A stretch of DNA of 61,697 nucleotides, from positions 1-61,697 of the forward strand of contig JAHJVW010000132.1 in the NCBI GenBank assembly GCA_018828585.1. The letters are read 5' to 3'. Positions 35,351 to 43,486 of the stretch are shown here, piece after piece (position 1 is the first letter of the stretch; the number at the start of each line of letters is the position of its first letter). Source of the DNA: Bacteroidota bacterium (lineage in GTDB: Bacteria > Bacteroidota > Bacteroidia > Sphingobacteriales > Sphingobacteriaceae). The notes under the pieces were generated by a model that saw only the letters and a list, made by a program, of their open reading frames with translations, did not search any database and was not told the DNA's origin. The translations under genes and the position numbers were made by a program.

Positions 35351-36229
35351 TTAGTTTATCTTCTTATAGTTTTTATATTCAAATAACCGCACTCCAAATT
35401 TATCTTCGACCCAAGCAAGAAATCTTCTTCTAAAGTTTAATTTTTTAGATGATTTTGTTGGGTCAAAGGAAAAAGTCCAATTCATTTTTTCTTTTCTGCT
35501 TTGATAACCTTTGGGGAGCGTACCTTCAAACTTTAATAGTCTATCAGCATTACCATAATCAAACTCTTCTGTGCTGATTTTATTTTCTTGCAACCAACTA
35601 TCATCGTGATAAAAAGTATTGAAATTATTCACTTTATTTACCAAACCAGCGGGTGGTTTTACCCAGCCGAAATGATAAATATAAGCGTCAATTAATTTAA
35701 CATTTATTTTTCGGTCATCAATTCTAAAACCTTGTGCATCCCTGTAAGACTGTACATTCAAATTTCTTTTAATCGCTCTAATTTCTCTTCGATACCATCG
35801 CCTAGATTCGCCGTAATAATCATAAGAGCCATAGAAATGAACGTATTTAAAAAGCATCCCTTCAATTTTAGAATTATGGAGATTGTCTGCCATTTCTTTT
35901 TTAATGAGTGGAAGATATTTTTCATGAACGCATTCATCACCTTGAATATAAAAGGCCCAATCCATATCTTTTGAAATCGCATCAAAAGCCTTATCAGTTT
36001 CTGCAGCGAAAGTTTTGCCACCTTCACGAAGGCTCATGTCCCAAACTGTGTCAATGATTTTTATTTTCGAAGAGTTTATGTTTTCTATCAGTTTTCTAGT
36101 CTCATCTTCACTATCGCCAACTGCAACCACAAATTCATCACAGATTGGTAGAATAGAAGTAATAGCTTCTACAATTGCATAATCATTAATAATAGCATTT
36201 CTGATGAAGGTAAATCCTGCAATTTTCAT
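35351..36229 (-). CDS. Glycosyltransferase, family 2-like
   Basis: A 292-residue GT-A type enzyme. The start MKIAGFTFIRNAI, the nucleotide-site segment CDEFVVAVGDSEDETRKLI (about 33) and WAFYIQGDECVHEKYL (about 92, with a D-E-C variant in place of the DXD strand) match a family of predicted glycosyltransferases. The C-terminal half has YHFGWVKPP. Its start overlaps the end of the GT32 gene by 4 bases, so they are translated together. Acceptor and donor are unknown. Confidence 0.82.
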   Translation of the reverse strand: MKIAGFTFIRNAIINDYAIVEAITSILPICDEFVVAVGDSEDETRKLIENINSSKIKIIDTVWDMSLREGGKTFAAETDKAFDAISKDMDWAFYIQGDECVHEKYLPLIKKEMADNLHNSKIEGMLFKYVHFYGSYDYYGESRRWYRREIRAIKRNLNVQSYRDAQGFRIDDRKINVKLIDAYIYHFGWVKPPAGLVNKVNNFNTFYHDDSWLQENKISTEEFDYGNADRLLKFEGTLPKGYQSRKEKMNWTFSFDPTKSSKKLNFRRRFLAWVEDKFGVRLFEYKNYKKIN

Positions 36230-36888
36230 TGATCGATATTTTTTAAAACTGGTTTTATCAATTGTTGCTTCTTCCAGTGGTCTCCTTTTTTGTAAAGAAA
36301 AAACTTTCCTAATTTATATTTAAATTGTAAATGGCCTTCATAATCAATCCCTAATATTCTGTATGAAACATCTTTAGTTTTCCCCAAACAATTATTAATT
36401 GCCTTGGTGTAGGCTGTTGGTCCTGTCATGCCGTGGACATCATGAGGATAAAGATTTTGATCAATATTACTTTTAACTAATTCTAAAGTTTCTTTTAAAA
36501 AAGGATGACCAGCTTCAAATATCAAAGCCCATTGAATATAGACGCCATCATTTCTTTCCATACTAATAATGGCTTTGTCATCTGGTTTTATAAAAGCACT
36601 TAGCTTACCTTTTATGCCACTGTCAATATCTAAGTAAACACCTCCTTTTTTGTAAAGTATAGCATATCGAAAAAAATCGGCCTTAGCTGCGCCAATATTC
36701 AATTTTTGATAAGCTTTAAGCCATTCGCTATCATAATTTGATTCAAAAAATTCTTCAATTCTTAGGTCATCATAAAATTCATAAATGTATTCGGGATTAT
36801 TTTTTAAAAACTTTTTAATGTGCCATTTGGTGATAAGGGGTAATTCCTTACTCTTAAATGTCTGATAAATTACTTTGGGGATTGCCAT
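36226..36888 (-). CDS. Glycosyltransferase with DXD motif (GT32/OCH1-like)
   Basis: A 220-residue enzyme with the family marks IPKVIYQTFKSKELP at the N-terminus, AAKADFFRYAILYKKGGVYLDID (about 67-92, DXD metal site in YLDID), and MTGPTAYTKAI (about 155). Members add sugars such as mannose or galactose to lipid-linked or surface glycans. It starts 3 bases after the polymerase-like gene and overlaps the next glycosyltransferase, so it is in the middle of the operon. Confidence 0.88.
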   Translation of the reverse strand: MAIPKVIYQTFKSKELPLITKWHIKKFLKNNPEYIYEFYDDLRIEEFFESNYDSEWLKAYQKLNIGAAKADFFRYAILYKKGGVYLDIDSGIKGKLSAFIKPDDKAIISMERNDGVYIQWALIFEAGHPFLKETLELVKSNIDQNLYPHDVHGMTGPTAYTKAINNCLGKTKDVSYRILGIDYEGHLQFKYKLGKFFLYKKGDHWKKQQLIKPVLKNIDQ

Positions 36889-36891
36889 AAT

Positions 36892-38136
36892 TTAAGATAT
36901 GATATTTTTTTTATTTCTATTAGAATTTTGACACAAAAGAAATACAAAAAATAAAAAAGCCGTTGCGCTAATTTGTTTTTCTAAACCATTTTCAATCATC
37001 CAATAAATAAAGAAAGCTGGAATTATATAGATTAAAATTTGATTTCCTTTAACTAAAGTAAACGAGAAATAGAATAATAAACCAATTATTATTAATGTAA
37101 TTGGTAGGCCGAAAGATAGTGCAAATAAAAAGAATTGGTTGTGGATAAAAATTCGATTTTCTGGAGTCAACAGGTAAGATCCTTTAGCATACTCCACTTT
37201 CATCGTATTTTCTGCGTCAGCAGGAGAAACCCCAAGCCAAATATTTTTATTTATAGCAGCAATTGAACATTTTATCGCCACTTCTCTTTGACTTATAGAA
37301 AAATCGTTAGGGTTTTTATTGTGGATGATGACTTCAATATCTTGAAAAGTATTGTCAACTTTTGCTTTAAAAGATTCAATAAATTTGTAAGAAAAAATGG
37401 GAATTAAAATGATAGATAAAATCATTAAAGTCATTGATGTAACTTGTTTTCGATTAACAAAGTAAGAAACTAAATAAGTCAAAAGGAATAAATAGATTAT
37501 TAATAAGGAAAATCTTAAAGCGATAATATGGATTAGTACTAAAAATATGGTGAGAAAGATGAAAGTAAGCTTTTTATGGGCCGATTTTTTTTCTTTGATT
37601 GTCTGATCAAAAAAAAGAATGAAAGAAATTGCACACAATATGGAGAATTCAGCATAAAAATTAGTGAAGATAGTGAGCGTATTTTTACTGTTTTTTAATG
37701 CTTCTATTGAAGTATTATAATTAATTAAAACTTCAAAAGATGTAATAATTAAGATCAATAAACTTCCGTAAAAAAATAAATTGATGATGTTTTTCTTACT
37801 GTTAATTCTTGGATTAAGCCAAAACGATATTGGTATAATAAGTAAGGATAAGTTTTTAAATATAATTCTAAAGTAATAAGCATCATCTTCGGTATTCCAA
37901 AAGCTAGTTAAATAGAAAAAATAAATTAACGGAAACACTAAAAAGTAAAGCTTGAACTTGGGCAATATTTTATTATCGTAGGATATTATAGCTGTGAAAA
38001 GTAATAAACAACTAGATATTGAAAGGATTGCCCTTGAAAATAACAAGCCTAAAACCAATAAATAACAAGCAGTATCAAATCCATAATGTTGAATTATCGA
38101 GATGCTTTTTCTCCAAATATTAGTCAATGACAGCAA
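36892..38136 (-). CDS. O-antigen ligase/polymerase-like membrane protein
   Basis: A 414-residue polytopic membrane protein with about 10-12 hydrophobic segments and a large extracytoplasmic loop (about residues 250-340). In the loop, ISQREVAIKCSIAAINKNIWLGVSPAD and IFIHNQFFLFALSFG resemble the Wzy_C/WaaL region, including the His in the HNQF-type motif. It either ligates O-antigen to lipid A core or polymerises repeat units. It is the first gene of the glycan run on this strand, 32 bases from divergent meaB. Confidence 0.82.
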   Translation of the reverse strand: MLSLTNIWRKSISIIQHYGFDTACYLLVLGLLFSRAILSISSCLLLFTAIISYDNKILPKFKLYFLVFPLIYFFYLTSFWNTEDDAYYFRIIFKNLSLLIIPISFWLNPRINSKKNIINLFFYGSLLILIITSFEVLINYNTSIEALKNSKNTLTIFTNFYAEFSILCAISFILFFDQTIKEKKSAHKKLTFIFLTIFLVLIHIIALRFSLLIIYLFLLTYLVSYFVNRKQVTSMTLMILSIILIPIFSYKFIESFKAKVDNTFQDIEVIIHNKNPNDFSISQREVAIKCSIAAINKNIWLGVSPADAENTMKVEYAKGSYLLTPENRIFIHNQFFLFALSFGLPITLIIIGLLFYFSFTLVKGNQILIYIIPAFFIYWMIENGLEKQISATAFLFFVFLLCQNSNRNKKNIIS

Positions 38137-38168
38137 TAAGTAGTTAATTTGTTTTCAAAGTTAATTTA

Positions 38169-39056
38169 ATGGCCGACAAAATACAGCAATTAATAAAGGG
38201 ACTTAAATCCGGAAATTTTAAAGCAATTGCCCGAGTTTTATCGTTGATAGAAAACGAAAGCGATGGATCAGAAGTTATTTTAAAAGGAATAGAGATTAAA
38301 CAAACTCCAGTAATTGGAATTACTGGCCCTCCTGGTGCTGGGAAAAGCACATTATTGAATGCTATTATCAATCAATTAGCTCAAAATTTTAAAATTGCTG
38401 TTTTAGCAGTTGATCCAACTTCTCCTTTCAACTTAGGCTCATTATTGGGGGATCGAATTAGAATGACAGATCAGTTTAATAATGGAAATGTCTTTATCAG
38501 ATCAATTGCTACAAGAGGATCTTTAGGTGGTTTATCAGTCAAAACGATAGAAATGTGCGATGTTTTAAAAGCTGCTGATTTCGCTTATATTTTTGTAGAA
38601 ACTGTTGGTGTTGGACAATCGGAAATTGAGATTGCTGGTTTGGCAGACTTAACGATTGTAGTCTTAGTTCCTGAGGCTGGCGATGATATACAGAGCATTA
38701 AATCTGGTTTAATGGAGGTTGCAGATGTTTTCGTGGTTAATAAGGCTGATAGAGAAGGGGCAGATGCTTTTTCTAATCATTTAAAAATGATGACTCATGG
38801 AGGCAAAAATGTGCCAATTTTAAAAGCCATTGCAAGTCAATCCACTGGCGTAGAGGAGATCATTAGTGAAATTAGTAAATCTAGTAAGATAAAGAATGAA
38901 AAAAGAGCTTACCTTTTAACTGAAAAAGCTTGGCAATTGATTCAAAACCACAGAATGAAAGATTTAAAAAAGGAAAAGCTTCGATTAGAAATAACCGAAG
39001 CTTTAAAGCAGCCTTTTAATTTATATCAGTTTATCGAGCAATTTAAGAATTCATAA
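38169..39056 (+). CDS. meaB: Methylmalonyl-CoA mutase-associated GTPase MeaB
   Basis: A 295-residue G3E-family GTPase that protects B12-dependent methylmalonyl-CoA mutase and gates cofactor loading. Motifs: P-loop ITGPPGAGKSTLLNAI (about 58), AVDPTSPFNLGSLLGDRIRM, IRSIATRGSLGGLS, FVETVGVGQSEIEIAGLADL (about 145) and the NKAD specificity motif. The mutase is not in the window. The 3' end overlaps the convergent M24 peptidase gene by 14 bases. Confidence 0.94.
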   Translation: MADKIQQLIKGLKSGNFKAIARVLSLIENESDGSEVILKGIEIKQTPVIGITGPPGAGKSTLLNAIINQLAQNFKIAVLAVDPTSPFNLGSLLGDRIRMTDQFNNGNVFIRSIATRGSLGGLSVKTIEMCDVLKAADFAYIFVETVGVGQSEIEIAGLADLTIVVLVPEAGDDIQSIKSGLMEVADVFVVNKADREGADAFSNHLKMMTHGGKNVPILKAIASQSTGVEEIISEISKSSKIKNEKRAYLLTEKAWQLIQNHRMKDLKKEKLRLEITEALKQPFNLYQFIEQFKNS

Positions 39057-40332
39057 GCTCTTCAATCTCGTCTGCATCAATTGGAATATTTGCCATTAAA
39101 TCTTTCGGGCCATCTTTAGTGATTAAAATATCATTCTCAAGTCTGATTCCCAGACCTTCTTCTAGGATATAAATTCCTGGTTCACATGTGAGAACATTAC
39201 CTTCTGCAAAAAGGTCATATCTACTTGCAAAATCATGCACATCGATGCCTAAATGATGTGAAGTGCCATGCATAAAGTACTTTTTATATGCAGGCATTTT
39301 AGGATCTTGTTTTTCAACATCGTGTTTATCCAATAAATTAAGCTTAATCAATTCATGGGTCATAATTTTACCTACTTCCTCATGGTATTGATTCCAATTG
39401 GTTCCAGATATCAGCATTTTTGTAGCTTCCTTCATTACGTAATGAACAGAATTATAAACATCTTTTTGCCTTTTCGAAAATTTACCACCTACAGGAATGC
39501 TCCTGCTCAAATCAGCATTATAATTTCCAAATTCTGCTCCAAAATCAAATAAAATAACATCACCATCCTTGCAAATTTCTTTATTGTCATTATAGTGTAA
39601 AATACAAGCGTTTTTTCCAGATGCAATTATTGGAGAATATGCATGACCTGTCGACTGATTTTTAATAAACTCATGAATTATTTCGGCCTCTATTTCATAT
39701 TCATAGACTCCAGGTTTTACAAAACTTAAAACTTTTCTAAAAGCAAGTTCTGTAACATCGCAAGCCTTTTGTATATAAGTAATCTCAGTGGATGATTTGA
39801 TAGGCCTTAATTCTCTAAAAATTGTAGCTGCTCTTTTATATTGGTGCAATGGGTATTTATTTTTTATTTCGTCTATAAAGCGATAATCTTTATATGGTAC
39901 TGTATGAACGTATCTGTCATTTTCATTGGTGTTTAGATAAACATGATCAGCATAATGAATAATAGAAGTTAATATATTCCAAAATTCATCAATCCAAAAA
40001 ATCGTTTGAATTCCCGAAATTGCTCTTGCTTCATCAATTGTATATTTATGTCCTTCCCAAATAACAATGTGTGGGCTAGTCTGTCTTAAAAAAAGGACTT
40101 CTTTGTATAAAGGATTAGGACAATCGGGGAATAATATCAAAATTGATTGTTCCTGATCAATTCCTGACAGATAAAATAAGTCAGGATTTTGTTTAAAATT
40201 ATATATTTGATCGCCACTCCTAGGGTATTCATCATTAGAATTAAGAATTAAAATCCCATTTTTTTCCATTTTAGATGAAAAATTTTCTCGGTTTTCAACG
40301 AAAAGGTGCTGTTCTGTAATCTGATATTTCAT
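39043..40332 (-). CDS. Xaa-Pro aminopeptidase (M24B)
   Basis: A 429-residue metallo-aminopeptidase that cleaves N-terminal residues before proline. The N-terminal creatinase-like domain covers about 1-170. The catalytic domain has the five metal ligands: Asp and Asp in ILFDFGAEFGNYNADLSRS (about 245-257), His in HGTSHHLGIDVHD (about 345), Glu in LTCEPGIYI (about 385) and Glu in IRLENDILIT (about 405). Length fits PepP. Monocistronic. Confidence 0.93.
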   Translation of the reverse strand: MKYQITEQHLFVENRENFSSKMEKNGILILNSNDEYPRSGDQIYNFKQNPDLFYLSGIDQEQSILILFPDCPNPLYKEVLFLRQTSPHIVIWEGHKYTIDEARAISGIQTIFWIDEFWNILTSIIHYADHVYLNTNENDRYVHTVPYKDYRFIDEIKNKYPLHQYKRAATIFRELRPIKSSTEITYIQKACDVTELAFRKVLSFVKPGVYEYEIEAEIIHEFIKNQSTGHAYSPIIASGKNACILHYNDNKEICKDGDVILFDFGAEFGNYNADLSRSIPVGGKFSKRQKDVYNSVHYVMKEATKMLISGTNWNQYHEEVGKIMTHELIKLNLLDKHDVEKQDPKMPAYKKYFMHGTSHHLGIDVHDFASRYDLFAEGNVLTCEPGIYILEEGLGIRLENDILITKDGPKDLMANIPIDADEIEELMNS

Positions 40333-40414
40333 TTTATTTGTTAAATTATATAAAATAATAAACCTTTTATAGCTATTTTTGTCTTAATTAAAGTTTGGAA
40401 CAGATTTTGAAATG

Positions 40415-40445
40415 TTTGTAGATGTCAAACTTATAGTTAATTTTA
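40415..40445 (+). promoter_or_regulatory. Probable promoter of the OmpA-family gene
   Basis: TTTG (40415-40418), 19 bases, TAATTTTA (40438-40445), one mismatch from TAnnTTTG. It gives a leader of about 40 bases before ATG 40489. Confidence 0.55.
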
Positions 40446-40488
40446 CAAAAAAAAACACAATTAAAAATTGTTAACCTTAAAAAAGAAA

Positions 40489-41952
40489 ATGATGAATTAT
40501 TCTACATTAAAAAAGACAGTAGCTTTTACGCTAGCGACTGCTTTTGCTTTAGCGGCAAATGCACAAGATATGCCAAGCGCTACTACAAGTTCTGCCAAAG
40601 TTTTTGGCGGAAGAGCGCAGTACAGAACCTGGACAGTTGGTATCAACGCTGGTTTTACAGTTCCAGCAGTAATTACTGGCGGAGCAAATGACTTTAACAA
40701 AGGATTAAAATTAGGTGATTATACTTTCAAGCCGTACTATGGCATTAACTTAAGAAAGCAATTAGCTCATTCTTTTGGTCTTCAAGGTGATTTCCAAATG
40801 GGTAAAGTTCAAGGTTACAACAAAAACGGATTGCTTTCTACTGGCGTTAATGGTGGTGGTTCTCCAATTCCTGTTTCGGTTACTTCGTACGAAACTAAAG
40901 TAGGTTACGACTTAAGTTTATCAGGTGTTGTTAATGTAGCAACTATTGATTTTATTAGGAGAGAAAATAAAATTAATTTTTATTTAACTGCTGGTTATGG
41001 TTTGATGGGTTATGCTCCTAAAGGATTTAAGTCATACAAAAACAATCAAGTTGTTTATGACTTTAAAGGTAAAGCGGGTTCTAGTTTGAATGAAACTTAT
41101 GTAAAACAAGGCTATATTCCTGTAGGAATGGGAATTAAATTTAAATTAGCAGACCGAGTAGCCTTAGACTTGGGATACACTATGAAATTTATCGATGCAG
41201 ATAATTTTGATGGATTGTACACTGCAGATAATAGAGCAAACGATAAATTTTCTTATACTCACGCTGGTTTAGAATTCTCTTTAGGTTCTGCTGCTAAGCC
41301 TGATTTAAACTGGGTTAATCCAGTAGCTATGATGTATGATGAGTTGAAAGACCCAACTTTACGTCAAGAAGTAGAAGCTTTAAAAGGTCGTGTATCTAAT
41401 TTAGAACAGTCAGTTGAAGATTTGAAAAAAGATTCTGACGGTGATGGTGTTGCTGATCATTTAGACAAATGTCCTAATACTCCAGCAGGAGCTAAAGTTG
41501 ATGGTGCAGGCTGTGAATTAGACACTGATGGTGATGGTATTCCAGATTGGAAAGATAAATGTCCTACTGAAAAAGGAACTGCTGCATTAAACGGTTGTCC
41601 AGAAATGGCTGCTTCTACTATTACAGGTATAAACAATATTCAGTTTGAGTTTAACTCTTCAGTATTAAGAACTTCTTCTTACCCAACTTTGGATAAAGTT
41701 TCTTCAATGATGAGAGCTAATCCAAGTTCAATGTTACAATTAGATGGTCATGCTTCTGCAGAAGGTACTGATGCTTATAACATGCAATTATCTATTGATA
41801 GAGCAAATGCAGTTAAGACTTACTTAGTAAATTCTGGTGTTGATGCTAAGAAAATTGCTACAAAAGGTTACGGTGAGACTCGTCCAATTGCATCTAATGC
41901 AACAGAAGAAGGACGTATAGCTAATCGTCGTGTTGAATTCAGACAACAATAA
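40489..41952 (+). CDS. OmpA family outer-membrane protein with TSP3-type repeats
   Basis: A 487-residue protein from ATG 40489 (MMNYSTLKKTVAF), which starts the signal peptide ending ALAANAQ. Residues 25-270 form an N-terminal beta barrel. A coiled-coil linker (LRQEVEALKGRVSNLEQSVEDL) and two calcium-type repeats (DSDGDGVADHLDKCPNT, DTDGDGIPDWKDKCP) lead to a C-terminal OmpA peptidoglycan-binding domain (about 375-487) with LDGHASAEGTDAYN and GYGETRPIASN...NRRVEF. It anchors the outer membrane to the cell wall and is likely abundant. Own promoter and strong terminator. Confidence 0.95.
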   Translation: MMNYSTLKKTVAFTLATAFALAANAQDMPSATTSSAKVFGGRAQYRTWTVGINAGFTVPAVITGGANDFNKGLKLGDYTFKPYYGINLRKQLAHSFGLQGDFQMGKVQGYNKNGLLSTGVNGGGSPIPVSVTSYETKVGYDLSLSGVVNVATIDFIRRENKINFYLTAGYGLMGYAPKGFKSYKNNQVVYDFKGKAGSSLNETYVKQGYIPVGMGIKFKLADRVALDLGYTMKFIDADNFDGLYTADNRANDKFSYTHAGLEFSLGSAAKPDLNWVNPVAMMYDELKDPTLRQEVEALKGRVSNLEQSVEDLKKDSDGDGVADHLDKCPNTPAGAKVDGAGCELDTDGDGIPDWKDKCPTEKGTAALNGCPEMAASTITGINNIQFEFNSSVLRTSSYPTLDKVSSMMRANPSSMLQLDGHASAEGTDAYNMQLSIDRANAVKTYLVNSGVDAKKIATKGYGETRPIASNATEEGRIANRRVEFRQQ

Positions 41953-41971
41953 TCAAAAACAAATGTTATTT

Positions 41972-42002
41972 AAAAAGGGAGTTCAATTTGAACTCCCTTT
42001 TT
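41972..42002 (+). terminator. Strong intrinsic terminator of the OmpA-family gene
   Basis: AAAAAGGGAGTTCAA and TTGAACTCCCTTTTT are exact complements separated by one base, followed by more T. Works mainly for the upstream gene. Confidence 0.92.
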
Positions 42003-42023
42003 TTATTTCTAAATTTGACTAAA

Positions 42024-42167
42024 ATGTATTTTTTCAGAAAAAAAGACCCAAATAGACCAGACAACTTTAACTTAAGAGCAATGCATATGATTAATCGCAT
42101 CGCAATAATTGTATTTGTTTTGGGGGTTATTTGGAAGCTTATAGATGTTTTAATATTAAAAAAGTAG
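42024..42167 (+). CDS. 47-residue small membrane protein
   Basis: ATG at 42024 opens a 47-codon frame: a charged N-terminus (MYFFRKKDPNRPDNFNLR), MHMINRIA, one transmembrane helix (IIVFVLGVIWKLIDVLI) and a LKK end. The composition is that of a real small membrane protein, and I recall similar short Bacteroidota proteins beginning with a (R/K)KKDPNRP-type motif, but cannot confirm a family. It begins 22 bases after the terminator and ends 7 bases before ridA, so it probably leads the ridA-rarD-recG run. Confidence 0.7.
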   Translation: MYFFRKKDPNRPDNFNLRAMHMINRIAIIVFVLGVIWKLIDVLILKK

Positions 42168-42174
42168 CGTATAT

Positions 42175-42552
42175 ATGAAAAAAATAATACAAACGGTTGA
42201 TGCACCAATGCCAATTGGCCCGTACAGTCAAGCAATTTTGATTAATGGAATTCTATATGCTTCTGGACAAATTGCGATTGATCCAAAAACAGGAGAAATT
42301 GTTGATAAATCAATTGAAGATGAAACCCATCAAGTTATGAAAAACATTAAAGCAGTTTTAGAAGCTGCTGAAATGAGTTTCACCAATGTGGTTAAAACGT
42401 CTATCTTTTTAAGTGATATGGATTATTTCGTAAAAGTAAATGAAACTTATGGTAAATATTTCGATGGAGATTATCCAGCCAGAGAAACAATAGCGGTGAA
42501 GACATTACCGAAAAATGTGAATGTCGAAATTTCCGTTACCGCAATTATTTAA
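42175..42552 (+). CDS. ridA: RidA family enamine/imine deaminase
   Basis: A 125-residue trimeric enzyme of the YjgF/RidA family that hydrolyses reactive enamines formed by PLP enzymes. Motifs: APMPIGPYSQAILINGILYASGQI, the central TNVVKTSIFLSDM and the catalytic-Arg segment YPARETIAVKTLP (about 105). Its stop overlaps the start of the next gene by one base, so the operon is tight. Confidence 0.95.
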   Translation: MKKIIQTVDAPMPIGPYSQAILINGILYASGQIAIDPKTGEIVDKSIEDETHQVMKNIKAVLEAAEMSFTNVVKTSIFLSDMDYFVKVNETYGKYFDGDYPARETIAVKTLPKNVNVEISVTAII

Positions 42553-43484
42553 TGACTAATAAAAGTAAAGGATTAGTTGCTGCACTTTCTGCAAATGTTA
42601 TTTGGGGGTTTGTTTCGATAGCTTTTAGGTTCCTTCAAAAATATCCTACAGATTTAATATTGTGTTATAGAATTGTGATTGCATGTTTTATTACATGGTT
42701 ATCTATCTCCATATTTAAGAGAAAACAATTAAAACAAGATCTAAAAAATGTTAAATTAAATAGGGATATGCCAAAGATGAAATTTTGGTTACTTTTAATT
42801 TTATCAGCTATTGGGATTACACTAAACTGGTTTGCTTTTATATATGTTGTAAATAACATAAATATAAAATCAGCAGCTTTTGCTTATATGATTTGTCCTT
42901 TAATTACTGCTTTAGGAGGTTTTGTATTATTAAAAGAAGAGTTAAGTAAACTCAAGTTTTTCGCATTAGGATTAGCTGCAATTTCAATAATCTTATTAGC
43001 AAGTGGTTTTCTGGGTAGCGTAATATGGTCAGGTTTGATTGCTTTATTTTATGCTACTTTTGTTCTTATTCAGCGAATTTTAAAGAATTTTGATAGATTA
43101 AATATGCTGGGCTTTCAACTATTAATAGGTTTAATCTTAGTCAGCCCATTATTTTTCTTCCATCCACAAAATATACCTACAGATTTATCTTTTTGGCTGG
43201 TTATCATTTTAGTTGGGATTTTATTCACCTTAATTCCTCTTTTGTTGAGTTTATATGCAGTTGGTCACCTTCCTTCATCTACCGTAGGTATCATGCTTTA
43301 TGTGAATCCAATAGTTGCATTTACAGTCGCTTTTTTTTACTTTCATGAACCCATAGTTTTTAAACAGATTGTCGCTTACAGTTTATTAATTCTAGCTGTT
43401 ATTATTTTTAATTGGAAAATATTAAGCAAATCGTACTTTAAATTAGGTGACAAGTTGAAAAAGGAAATAGATATTGCAGCTTAA
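42552..43484 (+). CDS. rarD: EamA/RarD family membrane transporter
   Basis: A 310-residue inner-membrane protein with ten hydrophobic helices in two EamA repeats. SKGLVAALSANVIWGFVSIAFR, the LILCYRI segment and LNWFAFIYVVN match RarD-type drug/metabolite transporters. Substrate unknown; family names such as chloramphenicol-sensitive protein say little about function. It lies between ridA and recG with almost no spacing. Confidence 0.85.
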   Translation: MTNKSKGLVAALSANVIWGFVSIAFRFLQKYPTDLILCYRIVIACFITWLSISIFKRKQLKQDLKNVKLNRDMPKMKFWLLLILSAIGITLNWFAFIYVVNNINIKSAAFAYMICPLITALGGFVLLKEELSKLKFFALGLAAISIILLASGFLGSVIWSGLIALFYATFVLIQRILKNFDRLNMLGFQLLIGLILVSPLFFFHPQNIPTDLSFWLVIILVGILFTLIPLLLSLYAVGHLPSSTVGIMLYVNPIVAFTVAFFYFHEPIVFKQIVAYSLLILAVIIFNWKILSKSYFKLGDKLKKEIDIAA

Positions 43485-43486
43485 TT

